Positions 30,070 through 40,951 of a DNA stretch of 64,000 bases are shown one piece after another. Each line of letters opens with the position of its first letter. Position 1 is the first letter of the stretch. The translations under genes and the position numbers were made by a program. Origin of the DNA: Pycnococcus provasolii (lineage: Eukaryota > Chlorophyta > Pseudoscourfieldiophyceae > Pseudoscourfieldiales > Pycnococcaceae); assembly GCA_938743325.2 (NCBI GenBank), contig OW568862.1, positions 659,501 through 723,500 on the forward strand, written 5' to 3'. A model generated the notes under the pieces. That model made no database searches, was not told the DNA's origin, and saw only the letters and a program-made list of their open reading frames with translations.

Positions 30070-32007
30070 TTAAACGCCAACCAACCTCTGGCCCATGCTC
30101 TTCCGCGCCGCAAGTGACCCGAAGAAAAAGCTAGTAAACCCACGTCCCATGTGACCTTGTAGATATGGTGACAGCGACGCACGTTCGAAGGCTTCGATCG
30201 CCGCTTCCCGTTCCGTTTCGGTCGTTCCGCGCAGGTAATACTGCCAACCATTAATTGGCCCAAACAGGAGTGCTCGCCACACGCGGTGGTGCTTCAGAAA
30301 GAAAGTCGGGCTCCACAGAAGTGGTTGCGGTGACACGCCGAGAGGCTCCGCGAGTGCCTCCATCGTCGACAAATAGTCAACGAGAGCACGAATGCGAAGG
30401 CCAGTAAGGCCGAATCGCCGAGCATGTGCAGCACTGCTGCGGTTGGCACTCGCACGCATCGATGTGGCGCTAGGGATGCACACCTTGCCCACGAGAAAGG
30501 CGGCGTGAAGTCTTGCCTGCATTTCGGCGATCGGTGGAACGGCACCGAAAGCCGCCCTTGCAAAACCGTGTACCGAAATGCCACCACCGAAACTCGGCGG
30601 GTACATGTTGAGGTGCATCTTTCGAACATCGCTCAGCTCGTGGCGCAGCTGCTGTTGAATCTGATCCTCCCAAAATGCACGCGTTCCCGCGGCGACGTCA
30701 GTCTGTCTCGACTCGCTGTCGTCGTCACCGTCGAATACGGCGAAATTGCGTCCAGTGTATCCATTGTTCACGAGAACCACATCGCACTCGAAAGTGCTTC
30801 CGTCCACGAACATGACGGACGTTGACGTGAAGCGTGCGATGTCTGGATAAAGAGCTGTATTGTGGCGTACGCATGCTTCCAGAAAGCTTGTATTCTTCGT
30901 GCCAAAGTCGCGATTCGGAACAGCACCACGCGCGACATTCAGCCGCGCAGCTGTCCTGAGAATTTCAGTCTCATCAGCACCATTCGCTTCGGATCTGGAG
31001 CGGTAGAATGTGCCGACGAAGCGCGCACCACTCGCGAATGCATATGCCCAGAATTTGCTCGCAGCTGGCTCGGGCAGAGCATAAAAGGCTCGGCACATCA
31101 TCGAGTCTCCGGGCGTATCTTCAAAATATCGAGGCACGACCACACCAGGTCCTGCACGGCTGCTGATGGCAGTGGCGGCGGCAACTTTCGCAACCGCCAA
31201 TGACACGTCGCTCGCGGTCTCACCCAAGCCGACAAGAAGGACACGTTTGTTTGCGAATGCGCGCTCAAAGCTCAGGTTGAAGAGCTCCGAGCTGTGCATG
31301 ACCGTGCCATTAAAATCGTGTACGCCAGGCCAACTGGGTATAGGCTTTGGTATCTGGTTCGTACCTGTGCAGATGACGACGTGATCAAAGATTTGTGTCG
31401 TCAAGGTTGTTGTACTCGCCAACATGGTGGTGACAGCATATCGCGCCCGCGCGCACATCGCATCCATCTGCTCGCGTGCCTCCGAGATGCATGCCTTTGG
31501 CACCTCAGAAGAAACCGCGTTGTCATCCAAAATAGCCTGTATGCGCACGACGCGTGTGCCTAGGCGAATGTATGGCGTAATGTTATTTTGCACAGCGTAG
31601 GTGTGAAGGTACTCGGCATACTCGTCAGCCGTCAAAAACCGCGCGCGTTCTGTCGTCGAGGGCATTGCGCCGAACGACGTCACGTGGTCTGACGTGGTGA
31701 GCATTGCGCCCTCGTATGTTCGCGTGTAAACGCCTCCGACAGCGTCGCGCTCCTCGAAGAGCGTCGGCTCGAGGCTGACGTCGTCATCATCGCACTCTGA
31801 TGCTGCTGCTTGCGCGTGTACAATTTCGCGGAGTGCTGAAAGTCCCGCGGCGCCGCCCCCGATGATCGCAACCCTGACGGACCTCTTCTTCTTTTTATCA
31901 TCCATAGAGGCTGAGGAATCCGCTGAGGATGATTCTTCATTCATCATGAAACTGCGTGCTTCATCATGACGAGCAGATGCCGAGCATGACGACGACGAGC
32001 ACGCCAT
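30070..32007 (-). CDS. Flavin-containing monooxygenase-like protein
   Basis: A 645-residue enzyme of the FMO / Baeyer-Villiger group, which uses FAD and NADPH to oxygenate N-, S- or carbonyl-containing substrates. The FAD-binding site VAIIGGGAAGLSALRE lies at about residue 45. The FMO fingerprint DFNGTVMHSSEL (F-x-G-x-x-x-H pattern) is at about 232, and the NADPH-site VLLVGLGETASDVSLAV follows at about 255. The ATG-like motif VVICTGTNQIPKP is also present. The C-terminal 150 residues resemble the usual tail of FMO-type proteins (LLWSPTFFLKHHRVWRALLF). There is no signal peptide, and the Ser-rich N-terminus (first 40 residues) is probably disordered. The start at 32007 is an ATG. Confidence 0.8.
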   Translation of the reverse strand: MACSSSSCSASARHDEARSFMMNEESSSADSSASMDDKKKKRSVRVAIIGGGAAGLSALREIVHAQAAASECDDDDVSLEPTLFEERDAVGGVYTRTYEGAMLTTSDHVTSFGAMPSTTERARFLTADEYAEYLHTYAVQNNITPYIRLGTRVVRIQAILDDNAVSSEVPKACISEAREQMDAMCARARYAVTTMLASTTTLTTQIFDHVVICTGTNQIPKPIPSWPGVHDFNGTVMHSSELFNLSFERAFANKRVLLVGLGETASDVSLAVAKVAAATAISSRAGPGVVVPRYFEDTPGDSMMCRAFYALPEPAASKFWAYAFASGARFVGTFYRSRSEANGADETEILRTAARLNVARGAVPNRDFGTKNTSFLEACVRHNTALYPDIARFTSTSVMFVDGSTFECDVVLVNNGYTGRNFAVFDGDDDSESRQTDVAAGTRAFWEDQIQQQLRHELSDVRKMHLNMYPPSFGGGISVHGFARAAFGAVPPIAEMQARLHAAFLVGKVCIPSATSMRASANRSSAAHARRFGLTGLRIRALVDYLSTMEALAEPLGVSPQPLLWSPTFFLKHHRVWRALLFGPINGWQYYLRGTTETEREAAIEAFERASLSPYLQGHMGRGFTSFFFGSLAARKSMGQRLVGV

Positions 32008-32331
32008 ACGTGAAGGTTAACTGCACTGATGAGTGATGACCTGTGACAGGACAGAAAGACACACGACACGGTCACCAGCAGTAGCCAGTAGACGTGCACG
32101 AGCCAGTGGAGCCACCGGCCACGGAGGGAATGCAAGGCATAATCAACAAAACAAACGCCAACTGGATGCGAACGAGAAGAGAAGTGCACGAGAAAGCCAT
32201 GGCTGCGGGGATCCCGCCACCGACCGACAGACGACGTGACATGCGAAACCGAGAGAAAAAATAAACGATATCGGGGCCTAACCCAACCCCATTGCCGAGG
32301 GTCCCCAAAATGAAAATTGAAATTTCCAAAT

Positions 32332-32332
<1 letters not shown>

Positions 32333-32369
<37 letters not shown>
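32333..32369. repeat. 37-base poly-C tract
   Basis: An uninterrupted run of about 37 C. It is followed by two copies of a gcaaagttggatgttttt motif (about 32379 and 32411). The length is likely unstable and may be imprecise in the assembly. Confidence 0.9.
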
Positions 32370-32370
<1 letters not shown>

Positions 32371-32428
32371 AGTTTTTTGCAAAGTTGGATGTTTTTGCCC
32401 AAATCCTTCGCAAAGTTGGATGTTTTTC

Positions 32429-32454
32429 TAACCCTAACCCTAACCCTAACCCTA
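32429..32454. repeat. Telomere-like ccctaa array
   Basis: About four ccctaa units, the same 6-base type as at 14747. The surrounding gap (32008-32700) shows no credible gene. Confidence 0.9.
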
Positions 32455-32706
32455 AGTCCCTACAACCTGGGTTTAGGTCGGGGCTGGGTGGTCCATTGAG
32501 TTGGATTTGGTCGGTATTTCAGGTCGAGAGGCATTTGGTTTGGTCGGTATCCCAGGTGGAGAGTCATTGGCTGTTATAAACCTCACCAACTAGCTTTGGG
32601 ACGGGTGCCCTAACCTTTGGGCAGTCACACGGCTTTGGGCAGTCACTCGACTTTGTCCCGACCTAAATCTTCAGTTCTACTTGTTTAATTGGGGTTTTTG
32701 ATTGGG

Positions 32707-33742
32707 GGGAGTCGCTCGCGCAGCTGGTTCTTGGCGGCCGCCCGGAGGGTCTCGAGACCCTCCGGCGGCCTCTCCCTTAAGGCTGCTCGCGCGTATCCAC
32801 TCTTGCTGTTGGTTGCTTGCTTCGCAAACAACCTAACAGCCGCACTACACACGAGTAGTGGGAGGTCGAACACACGCCGGACGCGTCTTCGAGGGACGTA
32901 GTTCGTGTACCGAAACGGTCTGAGTATCTACGCTTAGATCTAAACATCAGCAACCTTCGATTGGAAGTTTACTGTTGGATTCTTAATCGATTGATTAATG
33001 GGTGACGCGCCGAACGAACTCGAGGTTCTGGAAGCTCGTCGCGAAATATTGCAGCTGGAGATTGCGCTCGCGCAGGAGCGTCGCGCAGCTGCAGAAGCAG
33101 AGCAGAAGGGCAAGAAAGCGGCCGACGAAGGAGGCGAGCCCACGTTAGATTACGTGGTGCCGGCCAGCTATCCGGACGCTCGCCACGCGGAGTCGCTACC
33201 TACGGCTGGGATTCTGCGTCGTGGCAAGCCAACACTGCTCTCCTTGCCGTCGAACCCTGTTCTTCAGCACCTAGAGGCTGAATCGGTGAAACAGGGACAC
33301 GCGTCCTCGCACAACGCTTGGATCTTCCGCTCGATCGTGAGCGTTGTCGATGGCACCGCTTGACAGTGTCGGTGCGAACGAAGTCAGCCGCACGTGGTGG
33401 CAGTACTTTCCGTGGGAAGATGCCGATTTCGGCGCGACACTCGAATTGTCAGGAGTCCAATTGTCCAACGACAAAGGGTTCAAAGATGCATATGACCCGT
33501 GCTCGAAAAGGACTTCTGTGAAGAACTTGGATTTCGACGCGCCAGCGCTCGTTAGAGGATTGCACGAACAAGAAAGATCAGGACTGTGGAGCCACAAGAC
33601 TATTGAGTGCTCGAGTGGTCCCTACAGGAGCTATGGAGGTTGGTATCGCTTTACTCGCGCTTTTGCAAAGCACAATTTGACGTACGACGCGTGGCCTGCC
33701 GAGATGTTGGCTGAGAAAATCTTGTCTGACGACATCATGTAA
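32707..33742 (+). mobile_element. Fossil retroelement 5' part, DIRS/PAT-like (tentative)
   Basis: A hairpin-rich leader (palindrome around ggagggtctcgagaccctcc at about 32746-32766, and another at about 32810-32832) is followed by a gag-like coding stretch beginning at 32998. That stretch opens with a coiled-coil segment (EARREILQLEIALAQERRAA). The arrangement resembles the leader and first frame of the intact-looking element at 50883-54055. No polymerase or recombinase part is seen. It looks broken, with at least one break. The family assignment is an inference. Confidence 0.35.
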
Positions 33743-33988
33743 CATTTGAATTTTGCTTCAACTCGCCAAGACAGCTCCATTTCCCACAAATTGCACTCCT
33801 TTAGATACTTCTAGGTAGAGTAGAGTAGTTAAGTGCGACTCTTCAATCATCGTCTTGATGCACGGTTGGTGGCGATGACGACGACAACAGCGACAAGAAA
33901 CGCAACCGGAGCCCTCACTGTGCCAACGAAAGCGTATTGATAGAGTGATACAACCTTCGAAATCATTTGCGCCATGAACAAAAACGCG

Positions 33989-34097
33989 CTGCTGAATGGC
34001 ACCGGTGAATGGGCTGAATGGTGAAAGTGAATGGTGTGAATGGACGACCGTTGGACAGAGTAAAGTACACTTCATTACTGAATGAGGGATCTCAGCT
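33989..34097 (-). repeat. 109-bp 3'-flank repeat, copy 1
   Basis: Read on the minus strand, this segment matches 56258-56366 on the plus strand over 109 bases at about 89% identity by eye (ends agctgagatccct and gtgccat..agcag). It starts 87 bases after the stop of the GH127-like gene and in the same sense. The rest of the 33743-34184 gap shows no gene. Confidence 0.85.
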
Positions 34098-34184
34098 TAC
34101 ATATAGCTTTTTGTTGTGTGTGTGTGACAGATGATTCCTTTGTAGGCTACTATACAATTTTGTATTCTTCTTCTTACTTTTATT

Positions 34185-37100
34185 TTAATTCGTCGACCAT
34201 GATTCCTGGACCTCGCTCGTCCAAGATCTCTGCTTCAGATACACGCTGTACCGCTCGTCAACGATACCATTCAACGCAACTAACAAATACGAACGAGTCG
34301 GACGCCGGATGTTTGAAATGATAGATGGTGGCGAGTACACGAACGACGATGTGGGGAAGGAACTTGGCGCGTCGAGGCTAAGGCACGCCGACGATGATGG
34401 AGGTGGAAGAGCTTCGCTGACGCCAATGCAAGTCACGGCTGGAGAGGAGGAGGAGGAGGAGGAGGAGGAGGAGGAGGAGGAGGAGGAGGAGTCTGTCCAT
34501 GTCACATGCAGCACTCCGCGACCTGTGGAAGATTGCAAGGTTGTGCAAGAACCATGCTCCACCGTTCTGAACCGTGGCGCGGCACCAGCGTCCGGCAGAC
34601 CACACACCAAGCCGTCGCAGCCCAGGTAGCATCCTGGACGGTCGAGAGACTCCAAGCTCATTTGCTGTGCATCGTCGTGGCGAACCCAAGACGCACGATT
34701 CGCAGCATCTGTACCCCCTTTTCGTGCGCCGAGAAGTTTCGGCAAATTCGATTCCACCGACGATACGCGAATCGCAGTTGGAGGCACTGACGAAGGCCAC
34801 TCCGCATCAGACGACTCGTCGCCGCGCATGACGTAGTAGATGTCACCCTCGCTCGACGATGCGCGAAGGGAGACCACAGCCTCGCGCGACGCGATGGGAA
34901 CCTCCTTGACGAATTTCTGGACATCGTCAGCCGAAATGCTTGCCACTTCGCGATAGCCATTCGTCAACGCCGCCAGTACAACCGGGCCAAGCAACACCGC
35001 GCATAAATTCTGGAACTCCGCACGGGCATCCGCCAGGCACTCGACGCGAAGCTCTACGTCAATGTCAATGCGAAGCTCATCGCCACGCTTCCAACGACGG
35101 CGGAGCCGGAGGAAGCGGCCAGGAGTAACGTCTGGAATGGCGTGCACACGATTGTTCATTTCACGCAGATGTACCGAAATCGGCATGCTTGCACGCGCCC
35201 AGCTCGGCATGCGCACTGATAGCATCATCAACTCCTCGCTACGTGGCAGCGTGCGCACGACAATGCTCGCACTGCGGCCGTTTTGACCAGGTGCCACAGC
35301 TTCCACCTTCACGCGTGTGCCTGAGTCCATCGTGAGCGTGGCGGATATGAGCTGGAGCACGAGCACCTCAGGGACGGACGACTTGTCCTCATCTGAGAGG
35401 AAGACGTCCACTGGCAGCGACGCGAATGCCTCGACAAGCGTGCCGTAACAACACCAGAAGCTGTCGTGCGCATCTCCCCATCCCGTAGGACGCCAGTGCT
35501 GTGGCCCACCTTTCGAGGCACCGGGACCTAAACCAGTCATGTAGAGCATCTTTCCTTCCTCCAATCCACGCTGCGTGCCTAAAATTCCGTTCAGCAGTAA
35601 CTTCTCGATGAGCTCGGCGTACGATACGCTCGCGGCAGTTGCTCCACGCCATCGAAGCAAAGCACGCGCCGTGGCGATTAAGTTCACCGACGTGCAGGAT
35701 TCCTGATGCGCATTTGCCCACTGAGGCTCGTGAGCAAGGTGGTCCGCCACCGTCTCGCCAAGGTGGTGGCTGTGAGCCCAGATCTCAACGTGAGTGCTTC
35801 CTCCCGTAACGTACGACCGCTGTTTCAGAACGTGAATGAAGTGCGCGGACAGTTCCATCAGAACAGCCTGTGCGCGTGCGTGTATCGCTGGACTGGGAGA
35901 ATCCGCCAACTCCGAGTAAAACTCAGCGAGTGTCTGCGATCCGTGCAGTATCGGGTAGTGCGTGTTCGCGTGATATCCGCCGAGACCATCCTTGCCATTC
36001 GGTCCTTCGTTCGCAACGCCAACCGCATCTGCGAGAAGACGTCCCGTAAAGCACGGCTTCTCGAACAGTTGGCCGAGATCCGCTAGCGCGCGTCTCCTCG
36101 TGGCGTTGCGTGTCACGCGAGCAGCAAGACGGTAAGCCACCTCGTTGATTCCTCCATATTCCATGTTCAATGATGCTGTATGCCAGTCGAAGCCTCGTTC
36201 TTGGATGACGCGATCGACGCGCGCCTTGATGTATTCTGCCAAGGCAACGGCGACGTCCAGCGCTTGCTCAATGCCGAGCAGGTGGGACGCGTCCAGCAAC
36301 CCGCGCAGGAGCTTATGGATAGTGTATAGCGGCGCCCAAACAGGCTTGTGGTTGTCGAAACGGTCGAGAAACTCGCTGGGAAAGGCGGACAGGTAGCCGT
36401 CCTCTCCAAGCGCCTCCTGAACTTCACTCAGCTGCTGAACGATGTAAATGGCGAGCCGCCTCGCCTCCTCGCCTTGCTGCTTTGGCGCCGTTCCGTACGC
36501 CGCCAGCTGGCTTAGTGCAGACAAATAGTGGCCCAAGAAGTGCCCTCGAAGCTCGCACGTCGGGTGTTCCCACCCACCGTACGGTGCAGCCTTCGGGTGC
36601 ATTTTTGCGTTCTGCTTGAAGGTGGCAAGGAACCTGTCAGGCTCGAGACTGAGGAGGTAGTTCGCGTTCGTTAGTGACGCCGCGGCGTATGGGCTATCGT
36701 CCCAGTCGAGAGCAACACGCTGTGACTTTGGCATTGCGAGGAAGTGCGCCCTATTCCTTGAAGTTGTTGTTGTAGTGTCGCTTGTCTTCACGCTCGCGAC
36801 GCGAACGTTCTTCGTGAAGGCCACTTTCGTTTCGTCGAAGCCGGGCCCGGAATAGACGGGACACATGTACGTCGCGTTGATCAGCACGTCATTTTTGGTG
36901 ACAGGCGGGTTCATCTCTAGGTCATCGAATGTCATCGGAGAGCCTTCGTAGATATCAAAGTCGCGCACGCGCACGTACGGGTAAGAAGAGACGTGTTCAT
37001 CGCGGCCGCTACTGTCGTCAAAGACACGTGCCAGAGCTTGCTCGCCGGTCAGCGAATACACCACTTTGAGCACGTAGAGCGTCACCAGACATCCCATCGC

Positions 37101-37199
37101 ATATGCGAGAGTAATCTTGACGAGCTGGCACGACGAGACCTTCCGGCCTGGGTGGCGCCGTGCGCCACCCAGGCCGCCACGTCCACGTGGGACGAACAT
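34185..37199 (-). CDS. GH127-like glycosidase (DUF1680), type II membrane protein
   Basis: A 1004-residue protein with a membrane anchor near the N-terminus (ITLAYAMGCLVTLYVLKVVY, about 29-48). From about residue 155 it follows the beta-L-arabinofuranosidase family: YGGWEHPTCELRGHFLGHYLSA, then GYLSAFP, and the zinc/cysteine catalytic set seen as QESC (about 500) and FWCCYGT (about 583). In characterised GH127 enzymes a Glu and three Cys hold zinc, and one Cys is the nucleophile. The C-terminal third is a beta-rich region with a Ser run. It probably removes arabinofuranose or a related sugar from cell-wall or secretory glycoproteins, which fits the Pro-rich wall protein encoded next to it. 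The Ser run is encoded by a gga repeat (34442-34491). Confidence 0.75.
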   Translation of the reverse strand: MFVPRGRGGLGGARRHPGRKVSSCQLVKITLAYAMGCLVTLYVLKVVYSLTGEQALARVFDDSSGRDEHVSSYPYVRVRDFDIYEGSPMTFDDLEMNPPVTKNDVLINATYMCPVYSGPGFDETKVAFTKNVRVASVKTSDTTTTTSRNRAHFLAMPKSQRVALDWDDSPYAAASLTNANYLLSLEPDRFLATFKQNAKMHPKAAPYGGWEHPTCELRGHFLGHYLSALSQLAAYGTAPKQQGEEARRLAIYIVQQLSEVQEALGEDGYLSAFPSEFLDRFDNHKPVWAPLYTIHKLLRGLLDASHLLGIEQALDVAVALAEYIKARVDRVIQERGFDWHTASLNMEYGGINEVAYRLAARVTRNATRRRALADLGQLFEKPCFTGRLLADAVGVANEGPNGKDGLGGYHANTHYPILHGSQTLAEFYSELADSPSPAIHARAQAVLMELSAHFIHVLKQRSYVTGGSTHVEIWAHSHHLGETVADHLAHEPQWANAHQESCTSVNLIATARALLRWRGATAASVSYAELIEKLLLNGILGTQRGLEEGKMLYMTGLGPGASKGGPQHWRPTGWGDAHDSFWCCYGTLVEAFASLPVDVFLSDEDKSSVPEVLVLQLISATLTMDSGTRVKVEAVAPGQNGRSASIVVRTLPRSEELMMLSVRMPSWARASMPISVHLREMNNRVHAIPDVTPGRFLRLRRRWKRGDELRIDIDVELRVECLADARAEFQNLCAVLLGPVVLAALTNGYREVASISADDVQKFVKEVPIASREAVVSLRASSSEGDIYYVMRGDESSDAEWPSSVPPTAIRVSSVESNLPKLLGARKGGTDAANRASWVRHDDAQQMSLESLDRPGCYLGCDGLVCGLPDAGAAPRFRTVEHGSCTTLQSSTGRGVLHVTWTDSSSSSSSSSSSSSSSSPAVTCIGVSEALPPPSSSACLSLDAPSSFPTSSFVYSPPSIISNIRRPTRSYLLVALNGIVDERYSVYLKQRSWTSEVQESWSTN

Positions 37200-37622
37200 G
37201 TCTGGGAGTGGCCGGTGGATTAAAGTGCTGGCACAGGCAAAAAAAAATCCGCCTCCCCCCTTCCTGCCCGGCTCACGATTCGAGCTCGGCTAACGATCTT
37301 GACCACCATGTTAACGTGATGCAACACCGGCCGCCAACCTCGTGGCTCGTGTCCTCGTGGTCCTTATCCATCCCCGCACGCCGCAGGACGCGCGCCGGGG
37401 CAGTCGTCGACGCCAGCCGCCGCCGCAACCGCCACTGTCTCTGAACGCTGCGAACAACGCCGCACACAGGGTGAAGGACACCGGCATCGAGCGAGTAAAA
37501 TTTTATCGTTGGCTTACGAGGCCACTTACACACGGCTGCGTTGACGTCGGTCGGCGCTGTGTACACGTGGACCATTTTGTCAAAGTCTACTTGTTACAAA
37601 AAATCTTTTACAAGGAGGATAC
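37200..37622. other. Intergenic region, no gene seen
   Basis: Only short frames on both strands, with no recognisable product. It lies between the start of the GH127-like gene and the stop of the large surface protein gene, so it should contain the former's promoter and the latter's 3' end. Confidence 0.4.
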
Positions 37623-40600
37623 TTATTCCAACGGCCTCCCAAATCTTGAAAGAGTCCTCGAAAGTGGATGAGGAGATACGAACGACGCTCGAAGGGCGTG
37701 GTGCTCGCGTTTGAGCGTACCTGGCGTGTCGGGTGCAAATGCCTTGCGCACCAGCTGATGACCCTCTCGCTCCCCCTCTTCGTCATTAAACAAAAGCTCC
37801 GGCGCACCTTCCTCCAGCCCATTGTCTACTACTGCCACGTGCGACGCATCGAACTGTTTCACGGGATTCGTCGAAATGAAATGTGTCATTATCTTATCCC
37901 CAACCACATTCACGTGAACGTCGAAGCGTTCGTATTCCGCCGCGGGCGCGGGAGAGGTAATGTGTTTATCTCCCTCCGGGGACATGTCATCACTCCCATC
38001 GGCGTCTTTGTTGTCATCACTCCCATCGGTGTCGTCACTCATCCAGTCACCATCCGTCTTGAATAGGAACGAGTGCACTTCAACTTTGCCAGTACCATTA
38101 TCAGAAGTCGGACGCGCCGACCTCAACTTGTCCATATGTCCATTCGTGGAGGACGAGAACGTGTTTTTCTCTGCCGAAGTGCTTGGCAAACGACTCATAT
38201 CAATGCGAACGGGATCGCCCCTAAACGAAGCTTTGCGAAGCGTCTTGTTGCGATCCACTGAGGGCGAGTCTTCAGATTCACGAGATTGGAAATACTTTGC
38301 CACGAAAGCCCAGATGACTGGGGCAAACATGACGTACTCGAGCAAAGCCATCAGCACCACGGCAGCGAGGTGCAGGCTTATGCCAATGTCTGAAGAGCCA
38401 CTCAAAGATCTCATGAAATGCACACCATGCAGAATAAAGCCTGCAGATATCAGCATTGTCGACGTGATGTCAATGACACTAAATGTGCGAGAATCGAGCG
38501 GCTGTACCACCACGGAAACTATCGCATCCAGGGCCGTGAACAAGCCAGCACCAAGAGCGCCTGCGCCACGCCTATTCGCGTCTGCGAGTGCGGAACCGCC
38601 ATAAGCACAGCATAATGCCACTGAACACATGAGTGCAGGTCCAAGCCACGCATATGCGACGAGTCGCCTCTTGTCGCGATCGTCCTTTGGTGCACGCATC
38701 GATGAGAGAACGAATCCGAACCGCGAGGCAAAGTGACTGTGATCGATTCGACACGAATGCCAGTGTCCGCCACCGTTACTGTCTTTCACGTAATCGATGT
38801 ATGGCATAGATCGTGATGCACCATAAACGCTGATGGCGACTAAGCTATAAAACAGAATCACGACGGATCCAGCCAAGATGAAAATGATCAAGCTGGTGGT
38901 ACTGACAGGCTCGTAGCCCTCAGCGACATCGGAGGCGAATGCGACACATACAAGCACGCCAGGGATCACGACGAGCATGCCCACGACGCTCTCCACGCGA
39001 GGTGCATAGTGCATATCCGGTGCGTGAAGGACATCCCACTCGGCAGGGAGATTGCCCTTGTTCAAATTCGATAGCATTCTCCTGTTCATGTCCCATGGGC
39101 TGATCGTAGACGCGGTGTCCACCAAAATCATGCTCGATTTGTCAATGTTACGCTGAGTCGAACGACGATTCCACTTAAGTCGGATGTAGCGACGGTGCAT
39201 CCAACCAACAACAAATGCCAACGATACCCAAAAGAGATACCGCTCAAGCATCAAGCGCGCGCTCGTCGTGTTCTTGCCGCCGCCGTCATCCCAAAGTGGC
39301 GAGCGCGCAACAAGATTCACAAAAAGAAAGGAGTGGTATGCGCTCGTGTCCCAGCTAGTCAGTGCATCCTGTGCCGTGCTCTCGATATCGGCGAGTCGTC
39401 GGCGCGCGACACTTTGGTCGCTTTCTCTCTTCGTTTGATTCCCTTTGTTGCTCATGCGAACGATTTCACGGTGATCCCGGAAGAGCCACACCGCGGAAGC
39501 GACAATTTGAATTTTCCACGCAAGCCGAAACGGGCTTCCCGTTGAAGGTGATGGCAACCACTCGGCACGCTTCTGATACAAAGCTTGCATGGTTATCATA
39601 GCTGCGCTACTTCTCACAGCGCTCGATGCAACAGCAGACGTTGAAACAGCGGCAGTTACCTCGGCTGCGACGACTGTTTCCTCGGATGAGATTCGAGGTG
39701 GGGATGGCGGCCGCGGTGGTGGTGGCGGCGTTGGCGGTGCTGGAGGGGATGACAGAGGAGGAGGCGTTGGCGATGGTGGTGGACTTGCCGAAAGGAATGA
39801 CACTGATGCAGGCAAAGGAGGCGGCGATGTGTCATCATCATCATATTCATCATACGCTCCTTTTGAAAAAAGAGCCGAGAGGAAAGGTGGAGGTGGTGGA
39901 GGAGGTGGTGGCGGCAGGGGAGGCGGGCTTGGAGGTGGCGGTGACGGCGGTATTGGCGGGGGCAGAGGAAGTGGTGGCGGAGGTGAGCAGCTTCCGGTTG
40001 AAGTGCAAGGATTCGGCGGCGGCGATGGTGGGTTGGGCGGGCTCGGAGGTGGCGGGCTCGGAGGTGGCGGGCTCGGTGGTGGACTCGGCGGCGGGGTCGG
40101 CGGAGAAGGTGGAGATTGGCACGGCGGCAAGATCGCCTCGCCTGGTGACCAGCGCACGTATACTATCTCAGATTGAAGGTTGCTGTTGCCCTGCGCGTCC
40201 TTTGCAGTTCCAGATTTCACAGCCAACTGGACATCCACGAAATCTCCACAGATGCCAGCATTCGGTATTTTCGGAGTAATGACGACGTCAAAGGAACTAT
40301 GGCCATCAAGGGGGCTTTCCGCACCTTCACCGGATACCGACAAGCTTACGTCGTACGTGATAACCGTCTCCGCAGTAGCGTCGGCAGTTTTCTGCACAAT
40401 AGCAGTGTAAGTGACCACACCTTTCTTTCGAAAGCCGTAGATTTTCTCCGGCACATAACCTTCAATTTTGTCGTTCGGGTCATCCTCCTGGAAGGATAGC
40501 GCGAGGTTGATGTCCGAAGATGCAACAACCACGGGTGACTCTGCCGTCGTGCTCACGTTCCCGTCACGGAGCGTCAGTACAGCGCTCATACGAGTCATGT

Positions 40601-40914
40601 CTGGTGGTGGCGGGGATGGCGGTGGTGGCGGCGGTGGCGGCGGCATAGGTGGCAGAGGTCGCGATGGTAGCGGTGGCGGTGGTGGAGGAGGGAGAGGAAG
40701 AGGTGGTGGCAGAGGAGGGGGGCTCGGAGTTGGAGGTGCCGGCGGTGGCGGTGGCGGTGGCGGTGGAGGTGATGGTGGTGGTGGATGAGGAGGAGGTGGT
40801 GGAGGTGACGGTGGTGGCGGTGGCGGTGACGGTGGCGGTGACGGTGGTGGTGGATGAGGAGGAGATGGTGGAGGCGCCAACGGCGGAGGCGACGGCAGCG
40901 GCGACGGCGGTGGA

Positions 40915-40951
<37 letters not shown>

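Noticed and set aside
39589-40788. Long Gly-rich plus-strand frames
   Set aside because: They are the antisense of the Pro-rich coding tracts of the surface protein.
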